Shown here piece after piece: positions 1 through 6,064 of a stretch of DNA of 6,064 bases. The stretch's first letter is position 1. Each line of letters opens with the position of its first letter. The notes beneath the pieces are model-generated. The model was given only the letters and a program-made list of their open reading frames with translations, was not told where the DNA came from and did no database searches. The translations under genes were made by a program, and so were the position numbers. Origin of the DNA: Prevotellaceae bacterium (GTDB taxonomy: Bacteria > Bacteroidota > Bacteroidia > Bacteroidales > UBA932); the NCBI GenBank assembly GCA_031268055.1, contig JAIRXY010000259.1:1-6064 (forward strand). The letters run 5' to 3'.

Positions 1-106
1 CTTTTATGGAATCAAGCCAGCGCACTACTTTGCGCTCCCGCTCAGCAGGGTCGTAAAGCGGCAGGCCTAAATGCATGTCTGCAATAAAGTAGGTGTGCTT
101 TTGCAT
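1..106 (-). CDS. lpxH: UDP-2,3-diacylglucosamine diphosphatase LpxH, N-terminal part (gene runs off the window)
   Basis: Only the first 35 codons are present, starting from the ATG complementary to 104-106; the gene continues beyond base 1. The visible protein begins MQKHTYFIADMHLGLPLYDP and continues with an acidic/basic stretch ending RWLDSIK. The D10-x-H12 pair in ADMHLG is the first metal-binding motif of calcineurin-like metallophosphoesterases. The YFIxDxHLGLP...ERERKVVRWLD pattern is the usual start of Bacteroidota LpxH. Known role: a peripheral inner-membrane enzyme that cleaves UDP-2,3-diacylglucosamine to lipid X and UMP in lipid A synthesis. The start is supported by a -7 box 24 bp upstream and by the family's normal N-terminus. 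GC is 50% by hand count (53 of 106). It points away from the SusC gene and is unlikely to be functionally linked to it. Another calcineurin-like phosphoesterase is possible because the C-terminal part is not seen. Confidence 0.82.
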   Translation of the reverse strand, partial: MQKHTYFIADMHLGLPLYDPAERERKVVRWLDSIK

Positions 107-129
107 AGTTTTTGCTTCTTATAATCGCG

Positions 130-137
130 CAAAGGTA
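130..137 (-). promoter_or_regulatory. Bacteroidota-type -7 promoter box for lpxH
   Basis: On the minus strand the sequence is TACCTTTG, an exact match to the Bacteroidota housekeeping -7 consensus TAnnTTTG. It lies 23 bp before the lpxH start, which predicts a leader of roughly 15-20 nt. I see no clear TTTG -33 box at the expected distance, only T-rich sequence. Position and orientation fit lpxH well. Confidence 0.7.
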
Positions 138-337
138 CGAATTTTTGTTTTTGTAGAAAAACGTTCCCTTGGTTTACTAAATTTTTATAGAGCAATAGCG
201 ATTCGAAAATAAAAAATTTGAATATTGAAAATCGGAAATACCTGAAACTTAATCTACTAAATAGGTATCAAAAGTTAAAAGTTTGTGGTTTTAACAAATT
301 CTTTCGCCAAAAAGCGGGAAGAATATAAAAAATAATC
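138..337. other. AT-rich intergenic stretch with no recognisable feature
   Basis: This is part of the 848-bp gene-free region between lpxH and the SusC gene. It is strongly AT-rich with several A- and T-runs. I find no convincing coding frame, tRNA, terminator or mobile-element end on either strand. The near-repeated octamer TACTAAAT (around 174-181 and 255-262) is the only recurring word noticed and is probably chance in such composition. Confidence 0.5.
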
Positions 338-345
338 TATATTTG
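338..345 (+). promoter_or_regulatory. Candidate Bacteroidota -7 promoter box upstream of the (AC)n tract
   Basis: TATATTTG matches TAnnTTTG exactly. Transcription would start near 350-353 and run through the (AC)31 tract towards the terminator at 616-650. No TTTG -33 box is visible at the usual distance of about 19 bp upstream, and the surroundings are AT-rich, so a chance match is possible. It is the only full match on the plus strand that I find between base 107 and the SusC start. It may drive a short separate transcript or be the distant promoter of the SusC/SusD operon. Confidence 0.45.
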
Positions 346-486
346 CTGTCGTAAATCTCTCAAAGCTTATTGTATACTTCGAAAAGAAAAAAATGAACGG
401 TTTACTTTTTACCCTGCAAGCTCGTACATATGCTACGTGTCTCTCCACGCTAAATGCTGCTTGCAATTTTGCGTGTGTCCGCGCAC

Positions 487-552
<66 letters not shown>

Positions 553-615
553 AGTCAACATGTTACAGATGCGCTGAGCTATAGCATAGCATATTTTTTC
601 CAAAAAAACAAGTAT

Positions 616-650
616 TCCTTGCCCCGATTTTTCAGGGCAAGGATTTTTTT
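616..650 (+). terminator. Intrinsic terminator upstream of the SusC gene
   Basis: The stem TCCTTGCCC (616-624) pairs perfectly with GGGCAAGGA (635-643) around a 10-nt loop and is followed directly by seven T residues (644-650). This is a strong rho-independent terminator on the plus strand. No confident plus-strand gene precedes it in the window. It therefore ends either the candidate short transcript that begins near 350, or acts as an attenuator in a long SusC leader. Confidence 0.8.
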
Positions 651-667
651 ATTTCGCAAATTACGAA

Positions 668-710
668 GCTTCTCACAGCGGGCTACAAAAGGGGTAGCAG
701 GTGGAGAAGC
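668..710 (+). promoter_or_regulatory. Two-tier inverted repeat in the SusC upstream region
   Basis: An outer 7-bp perfect inverted repeat (GCTTCTC 668-674 with GAGAAGC 704-710) encloses an inner 5-bp repeat (GCTAC 682-686 with GTAGC 694-698), separated by an internal loop. As RNA this would form a two-tier stem-loop. No T-run follows, so it is not a terminator. It lies just after the terminator at 616-650 and could be leader structure or an operator. I match it to no known riboswitch. Confidence 0.35.
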
Positions 711-769
711 GCCGAAAAATCCCGCATATACTTCCCGCAGAGAACTATCTCGACAGAAAAGAGAAAAAA

Positions 770-803
770 TGCATGGCTGCCTAACAGGGCTGCGCGCCAT
801 GCA
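770..803 (+). promoter_or_regulatory. 8-bp inverted repeat with inner hairpin in the SusC leader
   Basis: TGCATGGC (770-777) and GCCATGCA (796-803) are perfect inverted repeats. The 18-nt interior can pair further (779-782 with 787-790, including one G-U pair). No poly-T follows. It may be an RNA hairpin in the SusC leader or a protein-binding site; no regulator can be assigned from sequence. Confidence 0.35.
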
Positions 804-879
804 CATTCCAGCCCAATATTTACTAACCATAAGAAAAATAATGCCTATGGAGATATAAACAGAACAACAACAACAACAC

Positions 880-895
880 CGGCCTCGTTAGGCCG
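880..895 (+). promoter_or_regulatory. GC-rich hairpin 59 bp before the SusC start
   Basis: CGGCCT (880-885) pairs with AGGCCG (890-895) around the loop CGTT. It is preceded by a short (AAC)5 run at 863-877. In mRNA this would be a compact stable hairpin in the 5' leader of the transporter gene, leaving the A/T-rich start region (about 911-954) unstructured. No T-run follows, so it is not a terminator. Confidence 0.35.
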
Positions 896-954
896 ACCGC
901 TGTGAGGTGTACAGCATTTATGAAATTAAAAAATACAAACTAAATTTAATTATT

Positions 955-3900
955 ATGAAGTGTTTTAACAAAAAAGTACATTTATTTTTATGGCTGGCGC
1001 TCCTGCCGGCTATCTCGTTTGCGCAGCTAACCATTTCCGGCACGGTGCGCGACGGCAGTGACAACCCTGTGGTAGGAGCAAGCGTAGTAGTCAAGGGTAC
1101 TACGGTAGGCGCTACCACCGATGCAAACGGTAGCTACGCCATCAGCGCGCCAGCCGACGCTACGCTGGTGTTCTCTTTTCTGGGGTTGGCCACCAGCGAA
1201 GAAGCCGTAGCCGGGCGCGGGCGCATTGACGTTACGCTGGGTGCAAGCGACCAATCGCTCGACGAAGTAGTGGTAACGGCGCTGGGCATCAAGCGCCAAA
1301 AACGCTCGCTGGGCTACTCTACCACCGCTGTGGGCGGTGAGGATTTCACGAAAACCCGCGACATGAACTTGGGCAACGCCCTGTCGGGCAAAATTGCCGG
1401 AGTTGCGGTAAGCGGCAACGCCACGGGGTCGAGCGGCAGCAGCCGCGTGGTTATCCGCGGTAACGCCTCGCTCACCGGCAACAACCAGCCGCTCTACGTG
1501 GTGGACGGCGTGCCGTTCGACAACACCAACCTCGGCTCGGCAGGTCGATGGGGCGGTATGGATATGGGCGACGGCCTGTCGAACATCAACCCCGACGACA
1601 TCGCAAATATTCAGGTGTTGAAGGGCGCTGCCGCCTCGGCGCTGTATGGCTACCGCGGCGGTAACGGCGCTATCCTGATTACCACCAAGGCGGGACAGAA
1701 AGGCAAGGGCGACGTGAGCGTTGAGTTTAACAACAACCTTACGTTCAACAGTATTTACGATTATCGCGACTTTCAGGACGTGTACGGACAGGGAATACAG
1801 GGAGAACGCCCGATGACGGCAGACGCCGCCAAAGCAGCCGAAAGCGCCAGCTGGGGCGACCGGATGGACGGCGGCTCGGCCGTGAACTTCCTCGGCCAGA
1901 GCTACAGCTATTCGCCTATCGACAATTGGGATAATTTCTACCGCACGGGCATCAACGACGCCACGTCGCTGGCCATCAGCGGAGCGTCGGACAAGATTGC
2001 CTATCGCTTTGGCGTCTCCAACGTGTATGAGAAGAGCATCCTGCCCAACGCAGGCCTCAGCCAGCAGGGGATTAACATGAATACAACCTACGACATCACC
2101 AGCAAGCTGCACCTCTCCGTGAACGCCAACTACGTGTTCGAAAAATCGCAGGGACGCTCCAATCTTGCGGACGGCAACGGCAACACCAATGCCTCGCTGC
2201 TGTATCGCCCCCAAACGTTTGACATCCGCTGGCTGGAGCGTGGCGCTCCGGAGAGCGACTGGGGTACGGATGCCGACGGGAAGGAAATGCTCGGCGGAAC
2301 CAACGTGTACTTCAACAACCCCTACTTCCTGCAATACCGGAGAACCAACAATGTGGACAAAAACCGCCTGACGGGCGCCATGACGCTGCGGTATGACATC
2401 ACCGATTACCTGTATGCACAGGGCGCTATACAGCGCGACGGCTACAGCATGGAGTTCAAGCAGGTTGTACCTATTGGCGCCGCTGCCGACCCGCAGGGGT
2501 TCATGACCGATTACGCCAAGCACTATGCCGAAACCAACCTGAATTATCTGATTGGATTCGACAAGACCTTCGGCGACTGGACGGTGGGCGCCACCTTTGG
2601 CGGCAACCAGCAGTACAACCTCACCAAGCAGTGGATGGTGGACGGCGGCCGTCCCTTCATTGCAGACGGGGTATGGTCGGCAAACAACCTCGCAGACCAT
2701 CGGTTTGTAAAAGACTATAAGGAATATCAGGTGAACTCCGTCTACGGCGCCGCCGATTTGGGCTGGAAGAATCAGGTGTTCCTGAACCTGACGGCGCGCA
2801 ACGACTGGTTCTCGACGCTGTCGCCCGACAACAACAGCTACCTCTACCCGTCGGCCACGCTGTCGTGGGTATTCACGGATACGTTCGAGCTGCCCGCGTG
2901 GGTTACGTTTGGCAAGATTCGTGGTGGGTATGCTTCGGCCTCCAACGGAACGAAGCCTTACCAAACCGCCATTGCCTACAAGATAGCGAGCTATGTCGTA
3001 AACGGGCAGCAGATAGCGGCTACCAACTCGTCGACTTATCCGAACGCCGACCTGAAGCCGGTGCGCATCTCCGAGTACGAAGCGGGCTTGAACCTTGCTT
3101 TCCTCAAAAATCGCTTGTCATTCGATGCTGCCTACTACGTAAAGAATACGAAGGACGACATCGCTGTGGTGACCACCAGCAAAACGTCCGGCTACACGGC
3201 GCAGGTGGTAAACATCGGTGAAATACAGAACAGCGGCTTTGAATTGATGGTTGACGCTGTGCCGGTGCACCTCCGTGACTTTGAGTGGAACTCCACCTTC
3301 AACATCGCCATCAACAGCAGCGAGGTGGTATACCTTGGCGAAGGCGTGGAGCGCCTGTCAATAGATGGCGCCGAGTCGGGTCCGGGAAACGTGACGGTAC
3401 AGAACATCGTGGGGCAGTCCTACGGTGAGCTGGTGGGCTACAAATACAAGCGCCTCAACGGAGAAATCGTGCACAAGGACGGTATCCCGCAGCGCGAAGA
3501 TGAGGTGTCGAACTTAGGCAGCGGCGTGCACAAGTGGATGGGTGGCTGGCGCAACCGCCTTACCTACAAAAACATTACGCTCGATTTTCTGCTTGACTTC
3601 AAGTTTGGCGGCAAGCTGTATTCCGGTACAAACTGGTACCTGACCTACTACGGCATGCACCAGCAGACGCTGCAGGGACGCGAAACCAGCGGCGCCGGAA
3701 CGATTATCGGCGAAGGCGTAAAGGAAGATGGAAGCAAAAATGACGTGCCGGTATCGGCGCAGGTATACTGGCGCGGGCTTGCCAACAACAATATCGGCGA
3801 AGCCTTTATCTACAACGCCAGCTTCATCAAGCTGCGCGAGGTGTCGCTCGGATACGACTTCTCGCAAAGCATGCTGAGCAAGCAGCGCTTCGTAAAAGGG

Positions 3901-4062
3901 CTGAACGTATCGCTGGTGGCGCGTAACCTCTGGACAATCCTGAAATACACGGACAACATCGACCCCGAATCGGCCTACAACAACGCCAACGGCCAAGGGC
4001 TGGAATTCAACGGTTACCCGGCTACCAGAAGCATCGGGTTCAATGTAAACATTAAATTCTAA
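955..4062 (+). CDS. SusC/RagA-family TonB-dependent outer-membrane transporter
   Basis: This 1035-aa protein is of normal length for SusC-like transporters. It imports large ligands across the outer membrane together with its SusD partner, powered by TonB-ExbBD. Seen in order: a signal peptide with a basic start and hydrophobic core, likely cut after A23 (ISFA|Q); a carboxypeptidase-regulatory-like beta domain (about 25-97, ISGTVRDG...GASVVVKGTT...TDANGSY); a TonB-box-like LDEVVVTALG (102-111); and a plug domain with the SusC signatures RGNASLTGNNQPLYVVDGVP (ending at 187) and VLKGAAASALYG (221-232). The 22-strand-type barrel follows and ends in GYPATRSIGFNVNIKF, with the terminal Phe typical of outer-membrane barrels. 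No STN domain is present, so anti-sigma signalling through this protein is not expected. I chose the ATG at 955 because it begins the signal peptide; the in-frame GTG at 907 would add 16 residues before it. There is no Shine-Dalgarno site. The substrate is unknown. Confidence 0.95.
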   Translation: MKCFNKKVHLFLWLALLPAISFAQLTISGTVRDGSDNPVVGASVVVKGTTVGATTDANGSYAISAPADATLVFSFLGLATSEEAVAGRGRIDVTLGASDQSLDEVVVTALGIKRQKRSLGYSTTAVGGEDFTKTRDMNLGNALSGKIAGVAVSGNATGSSGSSRVVIRGNASLTGNNQPLYVVDGVPFDNTNLGSAGRWGGMDMGDGLSNINPDDIANIQVLKGAAASALYGYRGGNGAILITTKAGQKGKGDVSVEFNNNLTFNSIYDYRDFQDVYGQGIQGERPMTADAAKAAESASWGDRMDGGSAVNFLGQSYSYSPIDNWDNFYRTGINDATSLAISGASDKIAYRFGVSNVYEKSILPNAGLSQQGINMNTTYDITSKLHLSVNANYVFEKSQGRSNLADGNGNTNASLLYRPQTFDIRWLERGAPESDWGTDADGKEMLGGTNVYFNNPYFLQYRRTNNVDKNRLTGAMTLRYDITDYLYAQGAIQRDGYSMEFKQVVPIGAAADPQGFMTDYAKHYAETNLNYLIGFDKTFGDWTVGATFGGNQQYNLTKQWMVDGGRPFIADGVWSANNLADHRFVKDYKEYQVNSVYGAADLGWKNQVFLNLTARNDWFSTLSPDNNSYLYPSATLSWVFTDTFELPAWVTFGKIRGGYASASNGTKPYQTAIAYKIASYVVNGQQIAATNSSTYPNADLKPVRISEYEAGLNLAFLKNRLSFDAAYYVKNTKDDIAVVTTSKTSGYTAQVVNIGEIQNSGFELMVDAVPVHLRDFEWNSTFNIAINSSEVVYLGEGVERLSIDGAESGPGNVTVQNIVGQSYGELVGYKYKRLNGEIVHKDGIPQREDEVSNLGSGVHKWMGGWRNRLTYKNITLDFLLDFKFGGKLYSGTNWYLTYYGMHQQTLQGRETSGAGTIIGEGVKEDGSKNDVPVSAQVYWRGLANNNIGEAFIYNASFIKLREVSLGYDFSQSMLSKQRFVKGLNVSLVARNLWTILKYTDNIDPESAYNNANGQGLEFNGYPATRSIGFNVNIKF

Positions 4063-4070
4063 GGAGAGAG
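4062..4070 (+). promoter_or_regulatory. Shine-Dalgarno-like site of the SusD-like gene
   Basis: AGGAG (4062-4066, within AGGAGAGAG) overlaps the last base of the SusC stop codon and sits 7 nt before the SusD ATG. It is unusual here because the other starts in the window have only A-rich upstream sequence. It fixes the start at 4074 and suggests translation tightly linked to the preceding gene. Confidence 0.65.
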
Positions 4071-4073
4071 ATT

Positions 4074-5675
4074 ATGAAAAAAATATTATTATACATAGCA
4101 ATAGCTGCGCTGGGGCTTTCGGGCGCCGCGTGCAACGATTTCGGTGACATGAACATTGACCCGGAGCACCTGGGCGGAGGAAACCTTAACTACAACCTGC
4201 TGTTCACCGGAGCGCAGGTGCAGGCGCTCGGCTCCGACTGGGACGTGTGGCGGAACGGTATCATCTACGGCGCTACCATGCTGCAGCACACCAGCAGCGT
4301 GAATTGGTCGTATGGCTTTTACACGTATAGCGAAGGCTACAACGCCGCATTCTGGGAGATATACTCTTCGGACAACCGCGGCGCCATTCGTGAGGTTATC
4401 AACGTAATCAACCTGTGGAAAGACGCGGAAGGGTATGGGAATGACTACCAGATGGCGCGCATCCTGAAAGCCTACATGTTTCACCGGATGACCGACCTGT
4501 ATGGGGATATTCCCTATTCGGAAGTTGGCCGCATCAGCGAAGGCATTGGCTACCCGAAGTACGATACCCAGGAGTCTATTTATGACGATTTGCTCAAAGA
4601 GCTGGACGAAGCGCAGGCTGCCATTAGCGGCTCATCTTCCCAGCTGGGAAGCGCAGACGTTTACTACGGCGGCGATGCAAGCAAGTGGAAGAAGTTCGCA
4701 AATTCCCTGATGCTGCGTATCGCCATGCGCTTGAGCAAGGTTGATGAGAACAAGGCAAAGACATGGGTAGGCAAAGCCGTTGCCAACGGCCTTTTCGCCA
4801 GCACGGACGATAACGCTATGCTGCTGCATACCGACGGCACGCCGTCGAATGACTCCGCCGAACCTTACGGCAAAATTTTCAGTCAGGAAGACGCGGGGGC
4901 ATTCTTCATCAGCGAAACGTTCCTGAGCATACTCACCAGCGCCAACGACCCGCGCATAGCGTTAATCGCAACGGTTTGCGCAGATCCGGAAAAAAAGTAC
5001 TTGGACCCTGCGTATGAGAAAGGCGACCCGACGCCGGCCAACCAAAAAGGCATGCCGGTTGGCTATGACATAGGTGGCGGACAATGGGACCTCTCTACCG
5101 CGCCAGGCTACCCCGGCAGTAATTTCCGGAGTGTTTATTCCGTACCCAGCCGCTACACCTATTCCGACCCCAAAGCGCCCACCATGATTGTGACCTACGC
5201 AGAAAACCAGCTGTTACTGGCTGAGGCAGCGGTGCGGGGTTGGGTAACAGGCTCGGCTGCCGACTTCTATAATGCCGGCGTAAGGGCTGCTATGGAGCAG
5301 TTCAAGTTCTACAGCGGCGGCCAAGATTTATATGCCCAATATCTTACGCCTGCGGCCATTGACGCTTATCTGCTTGCTAACCCGTTTAGCACGGGCAGCA
5401 ACGACGACCAGCTGGAGCAGATTAACACGCAGTATTACATCACTACGTTCTGCGATGAGTACGAAACGTTTGCCAACTGGCGCCGCAGCGGTTATCCGAC
5501 GTTAGCGCCGGTCAACAAAAATTATCCGAATTGCGTGACGAACGGGACTATTCCGCGCCGCTTTACGTATCCGTCGGGCGAGTCGCAAAGTAACTCCAAG
5601 AATTACGTGGAAGCGGTAAACCGCCTTTCCGGTGGCGACCTTATGACCTCACGGATTTGGTGGGATAAGCAGTAG
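4074..5675 (+). CDS. SusD/RagB-family surface lipoprotein (SusD-like_2 type), partner of the upstream transporter
   Basis: This 533-aa lipoprotein is expected to sit on the outer face of the outer membrane, bind ligand and act as the lid of the SusC-like barrel. The N-terminus is a lipoprotein signal with lipidated C20 (LGLSGAAC). The residues after it (NDFGDMNIDPE) are acidic, as in Bacteroidota surface-export signals. Family motifs seen: FHRMTDLYGDIPYSE (136-150), YDTQESIYDDLLKELDEA (163-180), KWKKFANSLMLRIAMRLS (204-221), YAENQLLLAEAAVRGW (375-390), WRRSGYPTL (469-477), IPRRFTYPSGE (493-503) and the C-terminal TSRIWWD. These fit the SusD-like_2 branch (PF12771), with the helical TPR-like scaffold typical of SusD. 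It starts 11 bp after the SusC stop, so the two are co-transcribed, and an intrinsic terminator follows. It is intact, with no frameshift. The ligand cannot be deduced. Confidence 0.95.
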   Translation: MKKILLYIAIAALGLSGAACNDFGDMNIDPEHLGGGNLNYNLLFTGAQVQALGSDWDVWRNGIIYGATMLQHTSSVNWSYGFYTYSEGYNAAFWEIYSSDNRGAIREVINVINLWKDAEGYGNDYQMARILKAYMFHRMTDLYGDIPYSEVGRISEGIGYPKYDTQESIYDDLLKELDEAQAAISGSSSQLGSADVYYGGDASKWKKFANSLMLRIAMRLSKVDENKAKTWVGKAVANGLFASTDDNAMLLHTDGTPSNDSAEPYGKIFSQEDAGAFFISETFLSILTSANDPRIALIATVCADPEKKYLDPAYEKGDPTPANQKGMPVGYDIGGGQWDLSTAPGYPGSNFRSVYSVPSRYTYSDPKAPTMIVTYAENQLLLAEAAVRGWVTGSAADFYNAGVRAAMEQFKFYSGGQDLYAQYLTPAAIDAYLLANPFSTGSNDDQLEQINTQYYITTFCDEYETFANWRRSGYPTLAPVNKNYPNCVTNGTIPRRFTYPSGESQSNSKNYVEAVNRLSGGDLMTSRIWWDKQ

Positions 5676-5682
5676 CTCTTTT

Positions 5683-5702
5683 CTTACGGCTTGCGCCGTA
5701 AG
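5683..5702 (+). repeat. 8-bp hairpin just after the SusD stop
   Basis: CTTACGGC (5683-5690) pairs perfectly with GCCGTAAG (5695-5702) around the loop TTGC. It begins 8 bp after the stop codon and lacks a T-run, so by itself it is not a terminator. It may protect the 3' end of the operon mRNA or assist the true terminator that starts 10 bp further on. Confidence 0.5.
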
Positions 5703-5711
5703 CACACACCG

Positions 5712-5746
5712 AAAAAAAGCACAGCCTGCGGGTTGTGCTTTTTTTT
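5712..5746 (+). terminator. Intrinsic terminator of the SusC/SusD operon
   Basis: AGCACAGCC (5718-5726) pairs with GGTTGTGCT (5731-5739), with one G-U pair, around the loop TGCG, and is followed by T residues through 5746. The A-run at 5712-5718 extends the pairing into the T-run and also gives a terminator shape on the opposite strand. It ends the operon and insulates the downstream ATPase gene. Confidence 0.9.
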
Positions 5747-5879
5747 ATGGCGCTACCTGCCACAGCAACTCGCTATGAATTTTATAAATAATTGATAATC
5801 AATAATATATTAAGATTGTTTTTTGACACAGCAGCCAGCTTGGACAAAATGCAATGGATAAATCTAATTAAGCATGATT

Positions 5880-5924
5880 TTATCTATGGAAAAGTATGCA
5901 ATATTTTTATTTTTCCATAGATAA
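5880..5924. repeat. Perfect 14-bp inverted repeat abutting the ATPase promoter
   Basis: TTATCTATGGAAAA (5880-5893) and TTTTCCATAGATAA (5911-5924) are exact reverse complements separated by 17 bp. The right arm ends 3 bp before the -7 box at 5928-5935, so right arm and spacer cover the -33 region. This placement suits an operator or another DNA-bound regulatory site. There is no T-run placed as in a terminator, and the arms and spacer are short for a typical invertible segment. The rest of the gap back to 5747 is AT-rich; the only other item seen there is a 13-bp palindrome at 5791-5803. Confidence 0.8.
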
Positions 5925-5927
5925 TAG

Positions 5928-5935
5928 TATATTTG
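5928..5935 (+). promoter_or_regulatory. Bacteroidota-type -7 promoter box for the AAA+ ATPase gene
   Basis: TATATTTG matches TAnnTTTG exactly and lies 16 bp before the ATG, which predicts a leader of only about 10 nt. No TTTG -33 box is present; the expected position holds a T-run (5904-5908) in the spacer of the inverted repeat, so activity may depend on what binds there. Confidence 0.65.
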
Positions 5936-5951
5936 CAGAAAAAGCAAGAAA

Positions 5952-6064
5952 ATGAAAAGAAAGATATATAGCGCATTAGTTAGTTGGAAAAACAAGTCCA
6001 GTAGGATGCCACTTATTGTCAATGGGGCACGTCAGGTTGGGAAAAGCTATATTTTGCAAAAGTT
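5952..6064 (+). CDS. AAA+ ATPase, AAA_14/DUF4143 type, N-terminal part (gene runs off the window)
   Basis: Thirty-seven complete codons are visible, beginning MKRKIYSALVSWKNKSSRMP, then LIVNGARQVGKSYILQK. GARQVGKS (25-32) is a Walker A motif (GxxxxGKS; K31 and S32 bind nucleotide phosphate and magnesium). A short helix with a W-K pair followed by RMPLIxNGARQVGKS/T is the hallmark start of the AAA_14 ATPases, which usually carry a C-terminal DUF4143 nuclease-like domain and occur in many copies in Bacteroidota genomes. Their cellular role is poorly defined. The start has A-rich upstream sequence and a -7 box 16 bp before it. GC is about 37% by hand count (42 of 113), against 50% in lpxH and higher in the SusC/SusD genes, which hints at separate ancestry. 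Walker B and the C-terminal domain lie outside the window, so the subfamily is inferred. Confidence 0.8.
   Translation, partial: MKRKIYSALVSWKNKSSRMPLIVNGARQVGKSYILQK

Noticed and set aside
907..954. Upstream GTG start for the SusC gene at 907
   Set aside because: It would put 16 residues before a complete signal peptide that starts at the ATG at 955. The stretch is AT-rich leader sequence without a ribosome-binding site.
1027..2964. 645-codon minus-strand open frame opposite the SusC gene
   Set aside because: It is the antisense shadow of a GC-rich gene. The opposite frame carries clear SusC motifs, while this one is of low complexity in Val, Ala, Arg and His with no domain.
5683..5702. 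The first hairpin after the SusD gene as the terminator
   Set aside because: No T-run follows it; the next hairpin (5712-5746) has the proper stem and T-run.
5880..5924. Invertible promoter (phase-variable DNA inversion)
   Set aside because: The -7 box lies outside the arms, the spacer is only 17 bp and no invertase gene is visible, so inversion would not switch the promoter.

Overview
The window reads as a chromosomal segment of a member of the Bacteroidota, most likely Bacteroidales. The evidence is a complete SusC/SusD outer-membrane pair (seen only in this phylum), TAnnTTTG-type -7 promoter boxes, starts preceded by A-rich sequence instead of a Shine-Dalgarno site, and a Bacteroidota-type LpxH N-terminus. 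No 16S or other marker is present, so I do not name a genus.

Layout. (1) 1-106, minus strand: the first 35 codons of lpxH (lipid A synthesis), with its -7 box at 130-137. (2) 107-954: an 848-bp gene-free region between lpxH and the SusC gene, which point away from each other. It holds an AT-rich stretch with nothing recognisable (138-337), a plus-strand -7 box (338-345), a perfect (AC)31 dinucleotide tract (490-551), a strong intrinsic terminator facing the SusC gene (616-650), and a leader rich in inverted repeats (668-710, 770-803, 880-895). (3) 955-4062: a SusC/RagA-type TonB-dependent transporter of 1035 aa. (4) 4074-5675: its SusD/RagB-type surface lipoprotein partner of 533 aa, 11 bp downstream and clearly in the same operon. 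(5) 5683-5746: a hairpin followed by an intrinsic terminator that closes the operon. (6) 5747-5951: an AT-rich gap with a perfect 14-bp inverted repeat just upstream of a -7 box. (7) 5952 to the end: the N-terminus of an AAA+ ATPase of the AAA_14/DUF4143 type, visibly poorer in GC than the other genes.

How the genes work together. SusD-like lipoprotein captures a ligand at the cell surface and acts as a lid on the SusC-like barrel, which imports it using TonB-ExbBD energy. No glycoside hydrolase, peptidase, sulfatase, sigma/anti-sigma pair or hybrid two-component sensor lies in the window, so the substrate (glycan, peptide or other) cannot be inferred. lpxH and the ATPase appear to be unrelated neighbours.

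The most unusual part is the region upstream of the SusC gene. The only canonical plus-strand promoter box I find there lies before both the (AC)31 tract and a strong terminator. This suggests a separate short transcript carrying a slippage-prone repeat, or an attenuated leader controlling the transporter. Neither is proven by sequence alone.
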